Source: Shewanella sp. VB17
GTDB taxonomy: Bacteria; Pseudomonadota; Gammaproteobacteria; Enterobacterales; Shewanellaceae
Direction: 5' to 3'
Assembly (NCBI RefSeq): GCF_013248905.1
Contig: NZ_JABRVS010000001.1
Coordinates: 3,410,001 to 3,474,000 of the forward strand
DNA length: 64,000 nt
This document shows positions 35,904 through 44,837 of this stretch, piece by piece (positions within the stretch are counted from its first letter, which is position 1; the number at the start of each line of letters is the position of its first letter). Both the position numbers and the translations under genes were made by a program. The notes under the pieces are model-generated. The model was given only the letters and a program-made list of their open reading frames with translations. It searched no databases and was not told where the DNA came from.

Positions 35904-36311
35904 ATGGCAGTATTACGTTTGATATTTAACATAGCTTGGTTTGTTCTTGGTGGTTTTGTGATGGGGCTAGCATGGTGGCTGGCAGGTTTACTCTGTTATA
36001 TCAGCATTATCGGTATTCCATTCGCAAAAGCCTGCTTTGTGATAGGTGAAATGACATTTTGGCCATTTGGTCAAGACAGCATGAACCGAAAAAAGCTCAC
36101 AGGCAACGAAGACATAGGAACAGGAACATTCGGAACCATTGGTAATATCATTTGGTTTTTACTTTTTGGGATCTGGCTAGCAATCGGGCATATTACTCAT
36201 GCTTTAGCCTGCTTTATTACTATCATAGGTATTCCATTTGGTCTACAGCATCTTAAGTTAGCCATGCTAAGTTTAACTCCCATTGGGCAGCGTGTTGTCG
36301 CTAGAGATTAA
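35904..36311 (+). CDS. yccF: YccF family inner-membrane protein
   Basis: A 135-residue protein with two tandem YccF repeats, each a hydrophobic hairpin ending in a conserved IGIPFxxxxxxL segment (SIIGIPFAKACFVIGEMTFW and TIIGIPFGLQHLKLAML). FWPFGQD after the first repeat is a family hallmark. Function is unknown; a role in the inner membrane is likely. AGGAG lies before the ATG. Confidence 0.9.
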   Translation: MAVLRLIFNIAWFVLGGFVMGLAWWLAGLLCYISIIGIPFAKACFVIGEMTFWPFGQDSMNRKKLTGNEDIGTGTFGTIGNIIWFLLFGIWLAIGHITHALACFITIIGIPFGLQHLKLAMLSLTPIGQRVVARD

Positions 36312-36319
36312 CTTCACAT

Positions 36320-36352
36320 CTTCATCTGGCTCACCTCAAGCGTCAGATGAAG
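36320..36352 (+). terminator. Stem-loop after yccF
   Basis: CTTCATCTG (36320-36328) and CAGATGAAG (36344-36352) form a perfect 9-bp stem right after the yccF stop. The T tract is poor. Confidence 0.5.
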
Positions 36353-36382
36353 TCTCTCCGCAGACAATACTTTTCCCTACGC

Positions 36383-37129
36383 CTACTTTTTACCTCCACT
36401 TTCTATGTAATCAGACAACATGGACTCTTGATCTATTTTCGCTAAGCCTGCATTAACAATATCACGCCAAAATTGACCTTTAACTGTATTCACAAAGGCT
36501 ATTTTCATCTGCTTATTGGCTAATATCTTTCTGTTGACTTGCACTCGATTACTCAGAGGCGTTAACTCTTCTTGTAAAAGTAAAAACTGCAACACATGCA
36601 TATCCATAACAGCAGCGTCTATTCTTGCTGTGGCCACTTTGGTTAAGTTATGCTCATCAGAATTAACCACTTCAACCTTTTGTATTCCATGTTTAATCAT
36701 GTCATCAAGTTCACTGGTATTCACATAATCTTTAACAACACCTAAAGTATATTGATTAAGATCGGACACTTTGGACCAACTAAGAGGATGTAAATTTTGC
36801 TCTACCAATCCTAATGGACTAATACCCAATGTATCTGAAAACACAAATTTATCGGATTGAAAAGGGTACTCAGGTAGATACCCACTGTATTTTGAGTTAT
36901 TTCTATTCACTAACCGGATCGCTCTACTCCAAGGATAAAAATCCACGACCAGTTCATGACCCATCGCATTGACGGCTGCACGTGTGATCTCTATTACTGC
37001 CCCTTGTTTGGCTAATTGGCTACTGGAATAAGGAGGCCAATGAAGTGAGGTTAAGTGTAAAGTATCGGCATTAAGTTTGGCTGAAAAACTGGTGCAAAAT
37101 ATCCCCAACAGAAAAAAAATAATCATCAT
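36383..37129 (-). CDS. Orphan periplasmic solute-binding protein (SBP_bac_3-like)
   Basis: A secreted protein of about 248 residues. A signal peptide (MMIIFFLLGIFCTSFSAKLN) precedes a family 3 solute-binding domain: LHLTSLHWPPYSSSQLAKQG, AAVNAMGHELVVDFYPWSRA, then ARIDAAVMDMHVLQFLL. No ABC permease or ATPase gene is nearby, so it may serve signalling or scavenging instead of transport. The start is uncertain: in-frame starts exist at 37183 and 37129 and neither has a well-spaced ribosome site. The later one gives a normal signal peptide. Confidence 0.75.
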   Translation of the reverse strand: MMIIFFLLGIFCTSFSAKLNADTLHLTSLHWPPYSSSQLAKQGAVIEITRAAVNAMGHELVVDFYPWSRAIRLVNRNNSKYSGYLPEYPFQSDKFVFSDTLGISPLGLVEQNLHPLSWSKVSDLNQYTLGVVKDYVNTSELDDMIKHGIQKVEVVNSDEHNLTKVATARIDAAVMDMHVLQFLLLQEELTPLSNRVQVNRKILANKQMKIAFVNTVKGQFWRDIVNAGLAKIDQESMLSDYIESGGKK

Positions 37130-37204
37130 CAGTTTACTTTTATCTGCATAAACTAAAGAATTTTCGCACTCGATATAAATCATCTCCCGATAATAAACCA
37201 CCAA

Positions 37205-37592
37205 ATATTACCACCCATTAGTTATCTCATCACCTCACAATAATACACTGTGTTAAATGAAATAAAATAAAAAATAGCTCGAAATTGATACAACAAAAGA
37301 CTGATATCATCTGACATGAAGAAAGCTTAGTGAACGAGACTGAGATCATATTCTGCCAATCTATCTGCTTAATGGTGTCTGGTGAGTAAATTAATCGGAA
37401 AGGAAGCCTCTTTATAATATAAAAACCTAGCTGAATTTTATTTTTTTATCCGTGATCTAAATCACTAAAAAACAATCTAAATATACGATAGTAACAATCG
37501 AAACAACGCGTTATGAAAAAACATTAGCACTTAATATCATGCTCTTATCGATGATTTAATATCGAATTGAACATCTTAAACTAAGGTCTATT
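37205..37592. other. Intergenic region upstream of the cytochrome c peroxidase gene
   Basis: About 390 bases between divergent genes, holding the FNR/CRP-like site and -10 box of the peroxidase gene. I see no other gene or repeat. Confidence 0.5.
37452..37489 (+). promoter_or_regulatory. FNR/CRP-like site and -10 box of the peroxidase gene
   Basis: GTGAT-CTAA-ATCAC (37452-37465) is a perfect dyad intermediate between FNR (TTGAT-N4-ATCAA) and CRP half-sites. A TACGAT -10 (37484-37489) places the dyad centre about 38-41 bases before the likely start, the class II activator position. Confidence 0.6.
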
Positions 37593-38585
37593 ATGAAATT
37601 ACTTCACTCTTTTGCCTTTGGCATATTCACTTCAATTTGTGCCTCTTCAGTACTAGCAAAAGAACCCATTGACATCATCAAACCAGCGCTCATTACAGAA
37701 CCAGAAAAAGTTGAATTAGGTAAGATGCTTTTTTTCGAACCAAGACTCTCAAAATCAGGTTTTATCTCATGTCATTCTTGCCATAACCTCTCTATGGGTG
37801 GCGTCGATGCATTACCCACTTCGATTGGTCATAATTGGCAAGAAGGGCCCATTAATTCTCCAACGGTATTAAATGCGGTGTATGGTCTAGCCCAGTTTTG
37901 GGATGGGCGCGCTAAAGATCTTAAAGAGCAGGCTGGCGGCCCCATCGAAAACCCAAAGGAAATGAGCTTCAGTCACACAATGGCTGTATCAACCATAAGC
38001 TCGATCCCCAACTACAAAACAAAGTTCAAAAATATCTACCCTGATGGCCAAGTTAATATCGACAATATTACTGACGCCATAGCCGCATTTGAGAAAACAC
38101 TTGTAACACCACATAGTCCTTTTGATCAATACTTATTAGGCGACATGTCAGCTATCACGACCGACGCTATCACTGGATATAAGCTGTTCAAAACTAAAGG
38201 TTGCATCAGCTGCCACAACGGTGCAGCTGTCGGTGGAACCCTGTACATGAAAATGGGATTAATCAAGCCATTTAACACCAAAAACCCAGCAGTAGGTCGA
38301 ATTGCTGTCACCGGGAACCCTGCAGATAAACACGTATTTAAAGTCCCAACATTAAGAAATATAGAGTTAACAGCTCCTTATTTCCATGATGGAGCAACCT
38401 GGAGCTTGGAAGAAGCGGTTAATACCATGGCCGATATTCAATTAGGACAAAGTTTATCAAAACAGGAAAATAAAGAGATAGTCGCATTTCTTAAATCACT
38501 CACAGGTGAGCTGCCAAAAATAGTGTTGCCTATTTTACCGCCATCAAATGCTAATACACCAAGACCGGTCCCATTTAGTAACTAA
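37593..38585 (+). CDS. Diheme cytochrome c peroxidase
   Basis: A 330-residue periplasmic enzyme that reduces hydrogen peroxide with electrons from c-type cytochromes. A signal peptide ends SSVLA near residue 22. Two heme c sites are present, CHSCHN near residue 60 and CISCHN near residue 206. Family segments GKMLFFEPRLSKSG, LAQFWDGRAKDLKEQAGG and FKVPTLRNIELTAPYFHDG match the bacterial CcpA/MauG-like set. AAGG lies before the ATG. The FNR/CRP-like site upstream fits induction under low oxygen, as known for this enzyme in related bacteria. Confidence 0.95.
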   Translation: MKLLHSFAFGIFTSICASSVLAKEPIDIIKPALITEPEKVELGKMLFFEPRLSKSGFISCHSCHNLSMGGVDALPTSIGHNWQEGPINSPTVLNAVYGLAQFWDGRAKDLKEQAGGPIENPKEMSFSHTMAVSTISSIPNYKTKFKNIYPDGQVNIDNITDAIAAFEKTLVTPHSPFDQYLLGDMSAITTDAITGYKLFKTKGCISCHNGAAVGGTLYMKMGLIKPFNTKNPAVGRIAVTGNPADKHVFKVPTLRNIELTAPYFHDGATWSLEEAVNTMADIQLGQSLSKQENKEIVAFLKSLTGELPKIVLPILPPSNANTPRPVPFSN

Positions 38586-38607
38586 GCATTCACGCTTTCT
38601 CAATCAA

Positions 38608-38646
38608 CGGATATAAACGTCAGCATTAAGCTGACGTTTATATCCG
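38608..38646. terminator. Perfect 17-bp hairpin, bidirectional terminator
   Basis: CGGATATAAACGTCAGC (38608-38624) pairs fully with 38630-38646 around an ATTAA loop. It separates the convergent peroxidase and LysR genes. Confidence 0.75.
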
Positions 38647-38682
38647 GTTATTGTTATGAGTAAAGGCTGACATTCATGGGCA

Positions 38683-39576
38683 CTAGCATATATCTTTGGC
38701 AAACTCATCGAGAATAAACGCTGTAAATAAATTCCCCGCCTTTCCTAACGGCCTTTGTAACGTCGAGACCAATTTAGGGCTAAAACTATATCGGCTGCCA
38801 CCGTTAAAATCGACTTCAACCATTGCTTTACTCTCAAGCTCTTCCTGAATAAGAAAGTCAGGCATCCAGCCAAAACCTAATCCCATCTCCAGCGCATTTT
38901 TTTTCATCATAAACCCTGATAGGTAAAATACCTTATCACCACCAAACTGCAGTTCATCGTGATAGTTCATATCTGGAGATGAATCTTCAATGGTCAACTC
39001 AACATGACTTTGTAACTCGAACAGGGAAACATTTTTTTTTGTCGCTAATGCATGCTGTATAGAAACCACTAGAATACTGGTAATGTCAGGCAGTGACTGT
39101 GGACGGTAATGAGGTCCAGATCTGTAATCTTTGACCAACATCAAGTCTGCATGGTCTCGTTCAAACCTCGCTTGAACTCCCCCTAAAAACTCCACATTCA
39201 ACTGGATTTTTGTAGGAATATTTTCCAAAGACATGCGTTTAAGTGCCCTCATAATTGGCTCCATAGGCAACGATCCATCCACAATAAGCTCAAGCTTAGG
39301 CTCCCACCCATCACTGAACCGACTGGCTAAATGTTCAATATTGGCAAGGTTTTGCAACAGTTTTTTCCCCTCAGCAAGAATTATCTTGCCTTCAGGCGTT
39401 AATTCAGCACGATACAGATCTCGACAAAAAAGGTTTACATTTAGGTGTTGCTCAAGCTTTTTGACTTGGTAACTTACCGCCGATTGCGCCTTATGCAAAC
39501 GCTCTGCAGCCCTAGCAAAACTGCCTTCTTCAACAACAACCTGCAACACATTAAATGCATCAACATCGATCCGCAT
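38683..39576 (-). CDS. LysR-family transcriptional regulator
   Basis: A 297-residue regulator. The N-terminal helix-turn-helix is VVEEGSFARAAERLHKAQSAVSYQVKKLE shortened to its core SFARAAERLHKAQSAVSYQV (residues 18-37). The C-terminal effector-binding domain starts near residue 90 (LELIVDGSLPMEPIMRAL). GGAGG lies 4 bases before the ATG. It is divergent from hpd across about 290 bases, so a role in tyrosine breakdown or an unrelated local gene is possible; the effector is unknown. Confidence 0.92.
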   Translation of the reverse strand: MRIDVDAFNVLQVVVEEGSFARAAERLHKAQSAVSYQVKKLEQHLNVNLFCRDLYRAELTPEGKIILAEGKKLLQNLANIEHLASRFSDGWEPKLELIVDGSLPMEPIMRALKRMSLENIPTKIQLNVEFLGGVQARFERDHADLMLVKDYRSGPHYRPQSLPDITSILVVSIQHALATKKNVSLFELQSHVELTIEDSSPDMNYHDELQFGGDKVFYLSGFMMKKNALEMGLGFGWMPDFLIQEELESKAMVEVDFNGGSRYSFSPKLVSTLQRPLGKAGNLFTAFILDEFAKDIC

Positions 39577-39869
39577 ATGGCCTCCAAAAGTGTAAAGAAC
39601 ACACTACCATCTATTTTTTTGATTGAGATGACGCAATTATTATTCTTTTTTTTGCCCATGTCACCCACTAAATTGGTCATATAGATCGTGTATTCACTCA
39701 ATTTGTGAGATGTATCAGTGGAAAATGAGCCATTGAACAGGGTGAAGATCATAACAATAATAAAGCTTATAGCATCAACTTAGCGTCACCTTTTGAGTGC
39801 AACGCTAAAACTTGACTCAATACCTGACTAAAACGGACTTTGAGTATGTCAATTGAACGAGGACAAAAA

Positions 39870-40910
39870 ATGGCAAGTGAACAAAATCCACTGGGATTAC
39901 TAGGCATCGAATTTACTGAATTTGCCACACCAGAACTTGATTTCATGCATCAAGTCTTTATTGACTTTGGTTTCTCTAAACTAAAAAAGAGTAAAATAAA
40001 AGACATTGCCTACTACAAGCAAAATGACATTAACTTCCTGCTTAATAGCGAACGTAACGGGTTTTCTTCACTGTTTACTAAGCGCCATGGACCTGCTATT
40101 TGCTCTATGGGTTGGCGCGTTGAAAATGCTCAATTTGCCTTCGAAGGCGCCGTCGAACGAGGAGCTAAACCCGCCGATGATGCCAGCAAAGATCATCCCT
40201 ACCCTGCTATATACGGCATCGGCGATAGCCTGATCTATTTCATCGATATCTTTGGTGAGCAGAACAACATCTACCAACATGATTTTATTGACCTCGACAA
40301 TCCGGTCATTACGCAAGAAAAAGGGTTCATCGAGGTCGATCACTTAACCAACAACGTCCACCAAGGGACCATGGAATTCTGGTCTAATTTTTACAAAGAC
40401 ATTTTCGGCTTTACCGAGGTTCGCTACTTCGATATTAAAGGATCACAAACCGCATTAGTGTCCTATGCACTGCGCTCACCCGATGGCAGTTTCTGTATTC
40501 CAATTAATGAAGGAAAAGGCAATCAGAAAAATCAAATCGATGAGTATTTAAGAGAATACGATGGCCCAGGAGTACAACACTTAGCCTTTAGAAGCCGTGA
40601 CATCGTCGCCTCACTCGACGCTATGGAAGGCTCGTCGATTCAAACCTTAGACATTATTCCTGAATACTACGAAACCATTTTCGATAAACTTCCTCAAGTA
40701 ACAGAAGACAGAGAACGTATTAAGCATCACCAAATTTTGATCGATGGTGACAAAGAGGGTTATCTGCTTCAGATCTTCACCAAGAACTTATTTGGTCCTA
40801 TCTTTATCGAAATCATACAGCGCAAAAACAACCTCGGATTTGGTGAAGGCAACTTTACCGCCCTATTCAAATCCATCGAGCGTGATCAACAACGCCGTGG
40901 GGTTCTATAA
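39870..40910 (+). CDS. hpd: 4-hydroxyphenylpyruvate dioxygenase
   Basis: A 346-residue non-heme iron dioxygenase that converts 4-hydroxyphenylpyruvate to homogentisate in tyrosine catabolism. It has two vicinal-oxygen-chelate domains. The iron ligands are His in FIEVDHLTNNV, His in GPGVQHLAFRS and Glu in GPIFIEIIQRKN near the C terminus. ATG 39870 is chosen because GAGGA lies 7 bases upstream; an earlier ATG at 39846 lacks a site. No homogentisate dioxygenase (hmgA) or fumarylacetoacetase gene is next to it. A strong stem-loop follows. Confidence 0.96.
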   Translation: MASEQNPLGLLGIEFTEFATPELDFMHQVFIDFGFSKLKKSKIKDIAYYKQNDINFLLNSERNGFSSLFTKRHGPAICSMGWRVENAQFAFEGAVERGAKPADDASKDHPYPAIYGIGDSLIYFIDIFGEQNNIYQHDFIDLDNPVITQEKGFIEVDHLTNNVHQGTMEFWSNFYKDIFGFTEVRYFDIKGSQTALVSYALRSPDGSFCIPINEGKGNQKNQIDEYLREYDGPGVQHLAFRSRDIVASLDAMEGSSIQTLDIIPEYYETIFDKLPQVTEDRERIKHHQILIDGDKEGYLLQIFTKNLFGPIFIEIIQRKNNLGFGEGNFTALFKSIERDQQRRGVL

Positions 40911-40934
40911 TCTGTCGATACTCTGACAGCAAAT

Positions 40935-40959
40935 GCAAACCTGCCATCAACAGGTTTGC
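40935..40959 (+). terminator. Terminator of hpd
   Basis: GCAAACCTG (40935-40943) and CAGGTTTGC (40951-40959) form a 9-bp stem with a 7-base loop. An outer CTCTGA/TCAGAG pair can extend the structure. Confidence 0.7.
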
Positions 40960-41022
40960 GTTCTTCAGAGATAAGAAGTATCTAAATATCGGGACACTTT
41001 ACAAAGAGCTTTAGATTCAGCA

Positions 41023-41373
41023 CTATTTTAAATTATCTATTTTGTTTAAAATCACTCCATTCAAAGTAACAATTTTTGAGCCATCATAAAAGTCAATCTG
41101 TAATCCATTTCCCTCCAATGCCCCTTTAAATAATGACTTTTCAATTAATTCACCCGAATTTTCAGTATAAATCGAACATGAGATTGTTGAATCATCAATA
41201 TTTTGGCAATCAATCCAATCCCCACCATCTATTCCTCCAACCCACTGTGCTTGATGAGGTAGATTTTCAGGTTTAATACGTTGTTCTATTACACTAGGAC
41301 TAAAAAAAAGTACAACCATTACCAATGAGGCTAATATCACCAAACTAATTATCAATTTTTCAAAATCATTCAT
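41023..41373 (-). CDS. Hypothetical membrane-anchored protein
   Basis: A 116-residue protein with one N-terminal membrane helix (about residues 7-27, LIISLVILASLVMVVLFF) and a small outer domain of about 85 residues. Two cysteines (WIDCQN and ISCSIY) may form a disulfide, which fits a periplasmic location. No family recognised. The start has a weak ribosome site. It lies convergent to hpd and upstream of nothing obvious. Confidence 0.55.
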   Translation of the reverse strand: MNDFEKLIISLVILASLVMVVLFFSPSVIEQRIKPENLPHQAQWVGGIDGGDWIDCQNIDDSTISCSIYTENSGELIEKSLFKGALEGNGLQIDFYDGSKIVTLNGVILNKIDNLK

Positions 41374-41480
41374 GGTTTGAAAGTTATCACTGTTAATATA
41401 AGCTTCACTTATTACTCCAGATTGACCTGATATTGAGTTAACCTACCTTGAAAAACACCGCCTCCGGTAAAGCTGTGGGC

Positions 41481-41864
41481 TTATTTACGGTGTTTACCGA
41501 ATGACTCGTACACACTGAGACTGACCACATTAGCGGACGCATCAGTTTCCAGTACTGGCGTGCCTAACATGTCAGTATGTTGATCAGTGACTTTGCTGCT
41601 GCGCGATACCGTACCCGCTAAATAACCTACTCCACATTGATGACGAGCATTACAGGTCTGTACTTCGACCTTGTTACTGCCAAGGGACAAACCCGCCAGT
41701 GAATAAGCCGTCCCCGTGACCTTAATAATGCGCGGTTTACCGCTTTCATCTGTGATAATATCGCCCACCGCAATAGGAATAAATACAGTATGACCTTGCA
41801 CTGCCTGAGCTGGCAGGCTCATGGCACTCCAAATGAGGAATAATAGCGCCATTAAACGTCGCAT
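41481..41864 (-). CDS. Hypothetical secreted protein
   Basis: A 127-residue protein with a signal peptide (MRRLMALLFLIWSAMSLPAQA) and a mature domain of about 106 residues. It contains two cysteines in VQTCNARHQCGVGYLAG, likely a short disulfide loop. Beta-strand-rich; a pilin-assembly or adhesion accessory is possible but unproven. I do not recognise the family. The ribosome site is weak, and an ATG four codons later is an alternative. Confidence 0.55.
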   Translation of the reverse strand: MRRLMALLFLIWSAMSLPAQAVQGHTVFIPIAVGDIITDESGKPRIIKVTGTAYSLAGLSLGSNKVEVQTCNARHQCGVGYLAGTVSRSSKVTDQHTDMLGTPVLETDASANVVSLSVYESFGKHRK

Positions 41865-41940
41865 TAATTGCGCGATTCTGAGAAAACATAATGATGTACC
41901 CCTTATTATTTCCTATCATAAGTGGCACAGTTAACTTAGC

Positions 41941-43146
41941 TTAAAAACATTCCACTAATGCCTCAGGCATTTCTACTGGGATAGAATGGCTAGCCTTTTT
42001 CACTGCACTATAGGTCGCATTAGGCATTAACCGTGCAATTTCTTCTCCATGAGCTGACGGAGTAGCAATGTCCTCTGTACCTGCAAGTACAATGGTATTC
42101 ACCGTTATTTCTTTCAGTATTTCACGTATATCTTCACGTTCTATGACAGCTGCATCCATTGCATAAGCCAACATCCTTGGATTTGCTTTCATTTGTTTAT
42201 TAATGTCATCTCTTGCATAGGCAGGGTGAGCCTGTAACCACGACGACGTGTATTTAATCTTTTGTATATCTTCAAATACGCTTTGCCTATTTTTTTCATC
42301 CAACGACAATAACAAAGACCGTCGCTGTTGCCATAGAGGCATGTGCGAGGGTGCTTCCGCCCGAGTGCTGGTATTAACGAGCACAAGCTTATTCAACAAT
42401 TGGGGATATTTAGCCGCTATCCGTAAGGCAATCATACCTCCTTGACTGTGCCCAACTAGCGTAACTTTGCTAATGTTATTTTCAATGAGCCACAAGGCAA
42501 TATCATTCGCAATAGCATTTAAATCTAACCCTTCACGCCAACCACTCGCACCATGACCTGGCATATCAAATACCACACATCGAAATGGTTTACTTAAACG
42601 CTTAATCACGGGAGACCAAAATGTTCGATCAAGAAATAAACCATGTAAAAATACCAACGTTGGTCCCTCCCCATGATCATCCCAGCCATACTGCACACCA
42701 TTTACACGCGCTGAACGTTGCGGCCACTGACTATGATGAGCTTTAGATAACATCAGTGAATCTTCAAATATTTGATAACGGGTGATCTGCCCGTTGCTTG
42801 TGGTAAATCGAATCATAAAGTCACCATCAGCAATGGCATTTGTACTCACCACACGATGGCGAAAATGGCCAATAGCAATCACATCTGGAGTGACATCAAT
42901 TAATGGTTCTAACTTAACATCAAGAGGTATAAACCCTTCGGGGAAACGCGTTAACCACAGTCTAATTGCATCTTTACCTTGAACTATACCGACCGTTTTT
43001 AAAACAGGATCGCCATCAACATGCCAAATGGCATCATCACTAACATACTGCAGCGCCACTTCTATATTCTTTTCAGCAAAAGCTGTCAAATACGCATTAA
43101 CTGTAGCAATCGAAGACAGCGGGGAAATAGATAAAAGAGTATCCAT
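41941..43146 (-). CDS. Fusion of SnoaL-like domain and alpha/beta hydrolase
   Basis: A 401-residue two-domain protein. Residues 1-130 resemble the SnoaL/NTF2-like fold (VNAYLTAFAEKNIEVALQYV, DDAIWHVDGDPVL). Residues about 150-400 form an alpha/beta hydrolase: LVFLHGLFLDRTFWSPVI, VVFDMPGHGASGW, nucleophile elbow VTLVGHSQGGMIALRI, acid in VLAGTEDIATP and histidine in KKASHSIPVEMPE. The triad is complete, so it should be an active hydrolase. The N-terminal domain may add binding specificity. It is divergent from a LysR gene 104 bases away, which probably controls it. Substrate unknown. Confidence 0.85.
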   Translation of the reverse strand: MDTLLSISPLSSIATVNAYLTAFAEKNIEVALQYVSDDAIWHVDGDPVLKTVGIVQGKDAIRLWLTRFPEGFIPLDVKLEPLIDVTPDVIAIGHFRHRVVSTNAIADGDFMIRFTTSNGQITRYQIFEDSLMLSKAHHSQWPQRSARVNGVQYGWDDHGEGPTLVFLHGLFLDRTFWSPVIKRLSKPFRCVVFDMPGHGASGWREGLDLNAIANDIALWLIENNISKVTLVGHSQGGMIALRIAAKYPQLLNKLVLVNTSTRAEAPSHMPLWQQRRSLLLSLDEKNRQSVFEDIQKIKYTSSWLQAHPAYARDDINKQMKANPRMLAYAMDAAVIEREDIREILKEITVNTIVLAGTEDIATPSAHGEEIARLMPNATYSAVKKASHSIPVEMPEALVECF

Positions 43147-43250
43147 ATAATAACTTCTCTGTAACTAACTATAGATATCCAGTGTAAAAGCTCTCAACCC
43201 TAGTTAAAATGGATAATATTAGAAATTAGCTATCCATAAATGGAATGGTC

Positions 43251-44102
43251 ATGAATATTGAAAATATTTATTTTTTCACTGCCGTTATACGACATGGCAG
43301 CCTAAGCAAAGCTGCATCTAAATTGGGGGTTAGCCCACAAACAGTCAGTCGAAAAGTGGCTAGTTTAGAGCATGAAATTGGTACCACTCTTTTCATTAAG
43401 CACCCTACTGGCTATCAACCTACTACTGATGGATTATCATTTTACAAAGAAGCTCAGAATGTAGAGAAAACCCTCGCGTCTTTTAAAGCTAACGTTAGAA
43501 AACAGCAGAACGAATTTGAAGGATCAGTGCGAGTAGCACTTCCAGAAATGTTAGCACTACGCATCGTTATACCTCAACTACAGCCCTTTATTCAGCGCTA
43601 CCCAAAATTAGAACTACAAGTCGTGACGGGAATATATAATGTCGGTATTGCCAGAGGAGATGCTGATATTGCTTTACGTTTAAAGCGGCCAGAGCAAGGA
43701 GCCCTAACGGTGCGTAAAGTGGGAAGTATATCGTCAGGAATGTTTACATCGAAAGATCAAAATACAAACCTCGATAACGTCCCACTAATAGGCTGGGACT
43801 GCCACATAGATTTACCTGCAGCCAAATTGCTCACAAAAATCACTAACCGCCCCCCCAATTTGCGCTTTAATACTCTTGCCACTCAAGAAGCTGCTATTCG
43901 CAGTGGATTAGGTGCTGGAATATTGCCACATTTTTTATCTGACGATTTAACTCAAATAGAAATTCCCGCCATCAAACCAGAGTCCCTATGGTTAATCAGC
44001 CACGCCAACGAGACGTCTACGCCAAGAATTAGAGCAGTTTATGATGAAATCGCTAATATCATCAGCGCCAATCAAATGCACTTAATGCCTAAACAACACT
44101 AA
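43251..44102 (+). CDS. LysR-family transcriptional regulator
   Basis: A 283-residue LysR protein. The helix-turn-helix is HGSLSKAASKLGVSPQTVSR, followed by the effector domain from about residue 88 (SVRVALPEMLALRIVIPQLQ). ATG 43251 gives the standard MNIENIYFF start; ATG 43245 is two codons earlier. It is divergent from the SnoaL-hydrolase fusion gene, its most likely target. Its stop codon abuts an IS66 remnant, so the original downstream sequence was replaced, though the C terminus looks normal in length. Confidence 0.9.
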   Translation: MNIENIYFFTAVIRHGSLSKAASKLGVSPQTVSRKVASLEHEIGTTLFIKHPTGYQPTTDGLSFYKEAQNVEKTLASFKANVRKQQNEFEGSVRVALPEMLALRIVIPQLQPFIQRYPKLELQVVTGIYNVGIARGDADIALRLKRPEQGALTVRKVGSISSGMFTSKDQNTNLDNVPLIGWDCHIDLPAAKLLTKITNRPPNLRFNTLATQEAAIRSGLGAGILPHFLSDDLTQIEIPAIKPESLWLISHANETSTPRIRAVYDEIANIISANQMHLMPKQH

Positions 44103-44232
44103 AGAACCGATCAGTTTTTTTCTTGCGGCCAAAAAACTGGCACTTAAACCAGTCGAGCTGTTGTTGAAGTGTGAGGACCTTTTCCGACAGCTCAATAACA
44201 TGAGTATTTAATTGCTCAGTATCGGGTAGTTG
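44101..44232 (-). pseudogene. IS66-family transposase (TnpC) fragment
   Basis: The minus strand encodes about 43 residues, including ELSEKVLTLQQQLDWFKCQF then FGRKKKTD. This is the conserved coiled-coil end and start of the TnpC zinc region of IS66 transposases. The frame stops matching at the LysR stop codon, and the catalytic DDE domain is missing, so it cannot function. Confidence 0.85.
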
Positions 44233-44550
44233 ATTTTATCACCCTCGCCCTCAACGTGATAAAACAGCCCTAACTCTAAACGTTTGCTCCATAAACAGTA
44301 GCACCCATTACTGAAATACAAGACTTTCATCATCGTCTGCCAACTTCCCGTTCACGGGATAGGGCTCGAGTTGATGTTTAGCTAACACGATTAAACCATC
44401 GAATTATGATAACGACAGGAAATGATGCTTTTTCTGGAAAAAAATATATACTCTATACATTAAAATGATCAAATAGCTCAATTGCATATCGTGTTAAATT
44501 TCGATACAATTTATGCGATTAACACATTTTAAGCACACCATGGGGTTTAA
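44103..44550. mobile_element. Decayed IS66-type insertion element
   Basis: A stretch of about 450 bases without an intact gene. Minus-strand fragments of TnpB (44208-44403) and TnpC (44101-44232) show it is the relic of an IS66 element, truncated at 44101. I could not identify terminal inverted repeats or a target duplication. Confidence 0.75.
44208..44403 (-). pseudogene. IS66-family TnpB fragment, frameshifted
   Basis: On the minus strand, FDGLIVLAKHQLEPYPVNGK and, in another frame, MKVLYFSNGCYCLWSKRLE match consecutive parts of the IS66 TnpB (Orf2) protein. A shift between the two segments and a missing N terminus mark it as inactive. It slightly overlaps the TnpC fragment, keeping the original gene order. 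Confidence 0.8.
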
Positions 44551-44751
44551 ATGAGCAATGATAAAACAACATTAGTGGCCACAACTCAAGATGTTTTCTT
44601 ATCTGAAAAAGAAAATGAGTTAATTGGACGTTTACACTCGATCAATATTTCGGAACTATTACATGAAAAATCCGAGCCAAAACAAACACTAAGCTGTTTG
44701 AATGCTATTAACGCATTTAATTCTGCTTTTACAAATACGATAACCATATAA
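44551..44751 (+). CDS. Small hypothetical protein next to IS66 remnant
   Basis: A 66-residue soluble protein (MSNDKTTLVATTQDVFLSEK onward) with a GGGG ribosome site before the ATG. It is polar with a probable central helix (ENELIGRLHSINISELLHEK) and one cysteine. No family recognised. It lies 86 bases before a larger unrecognised gene on the same strand, and both are AT-rich, so they may be one transferred cassette. Confidence 0.5.
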   Translation: MSNDKTTLVATTQDVFLSEKENELIGRLHSINISELLHEKSEPKQTLSCLNAINAFNSAFTNTITI

Positions 44752-44837
44752 CAAGTAACCAACAAATAGCTTTGATTTGCTTACAGTTTTATCTAAAATA
44801 ACGCCTCAAGTGTGAATTTTTAGGAATTGTAAGTCAT

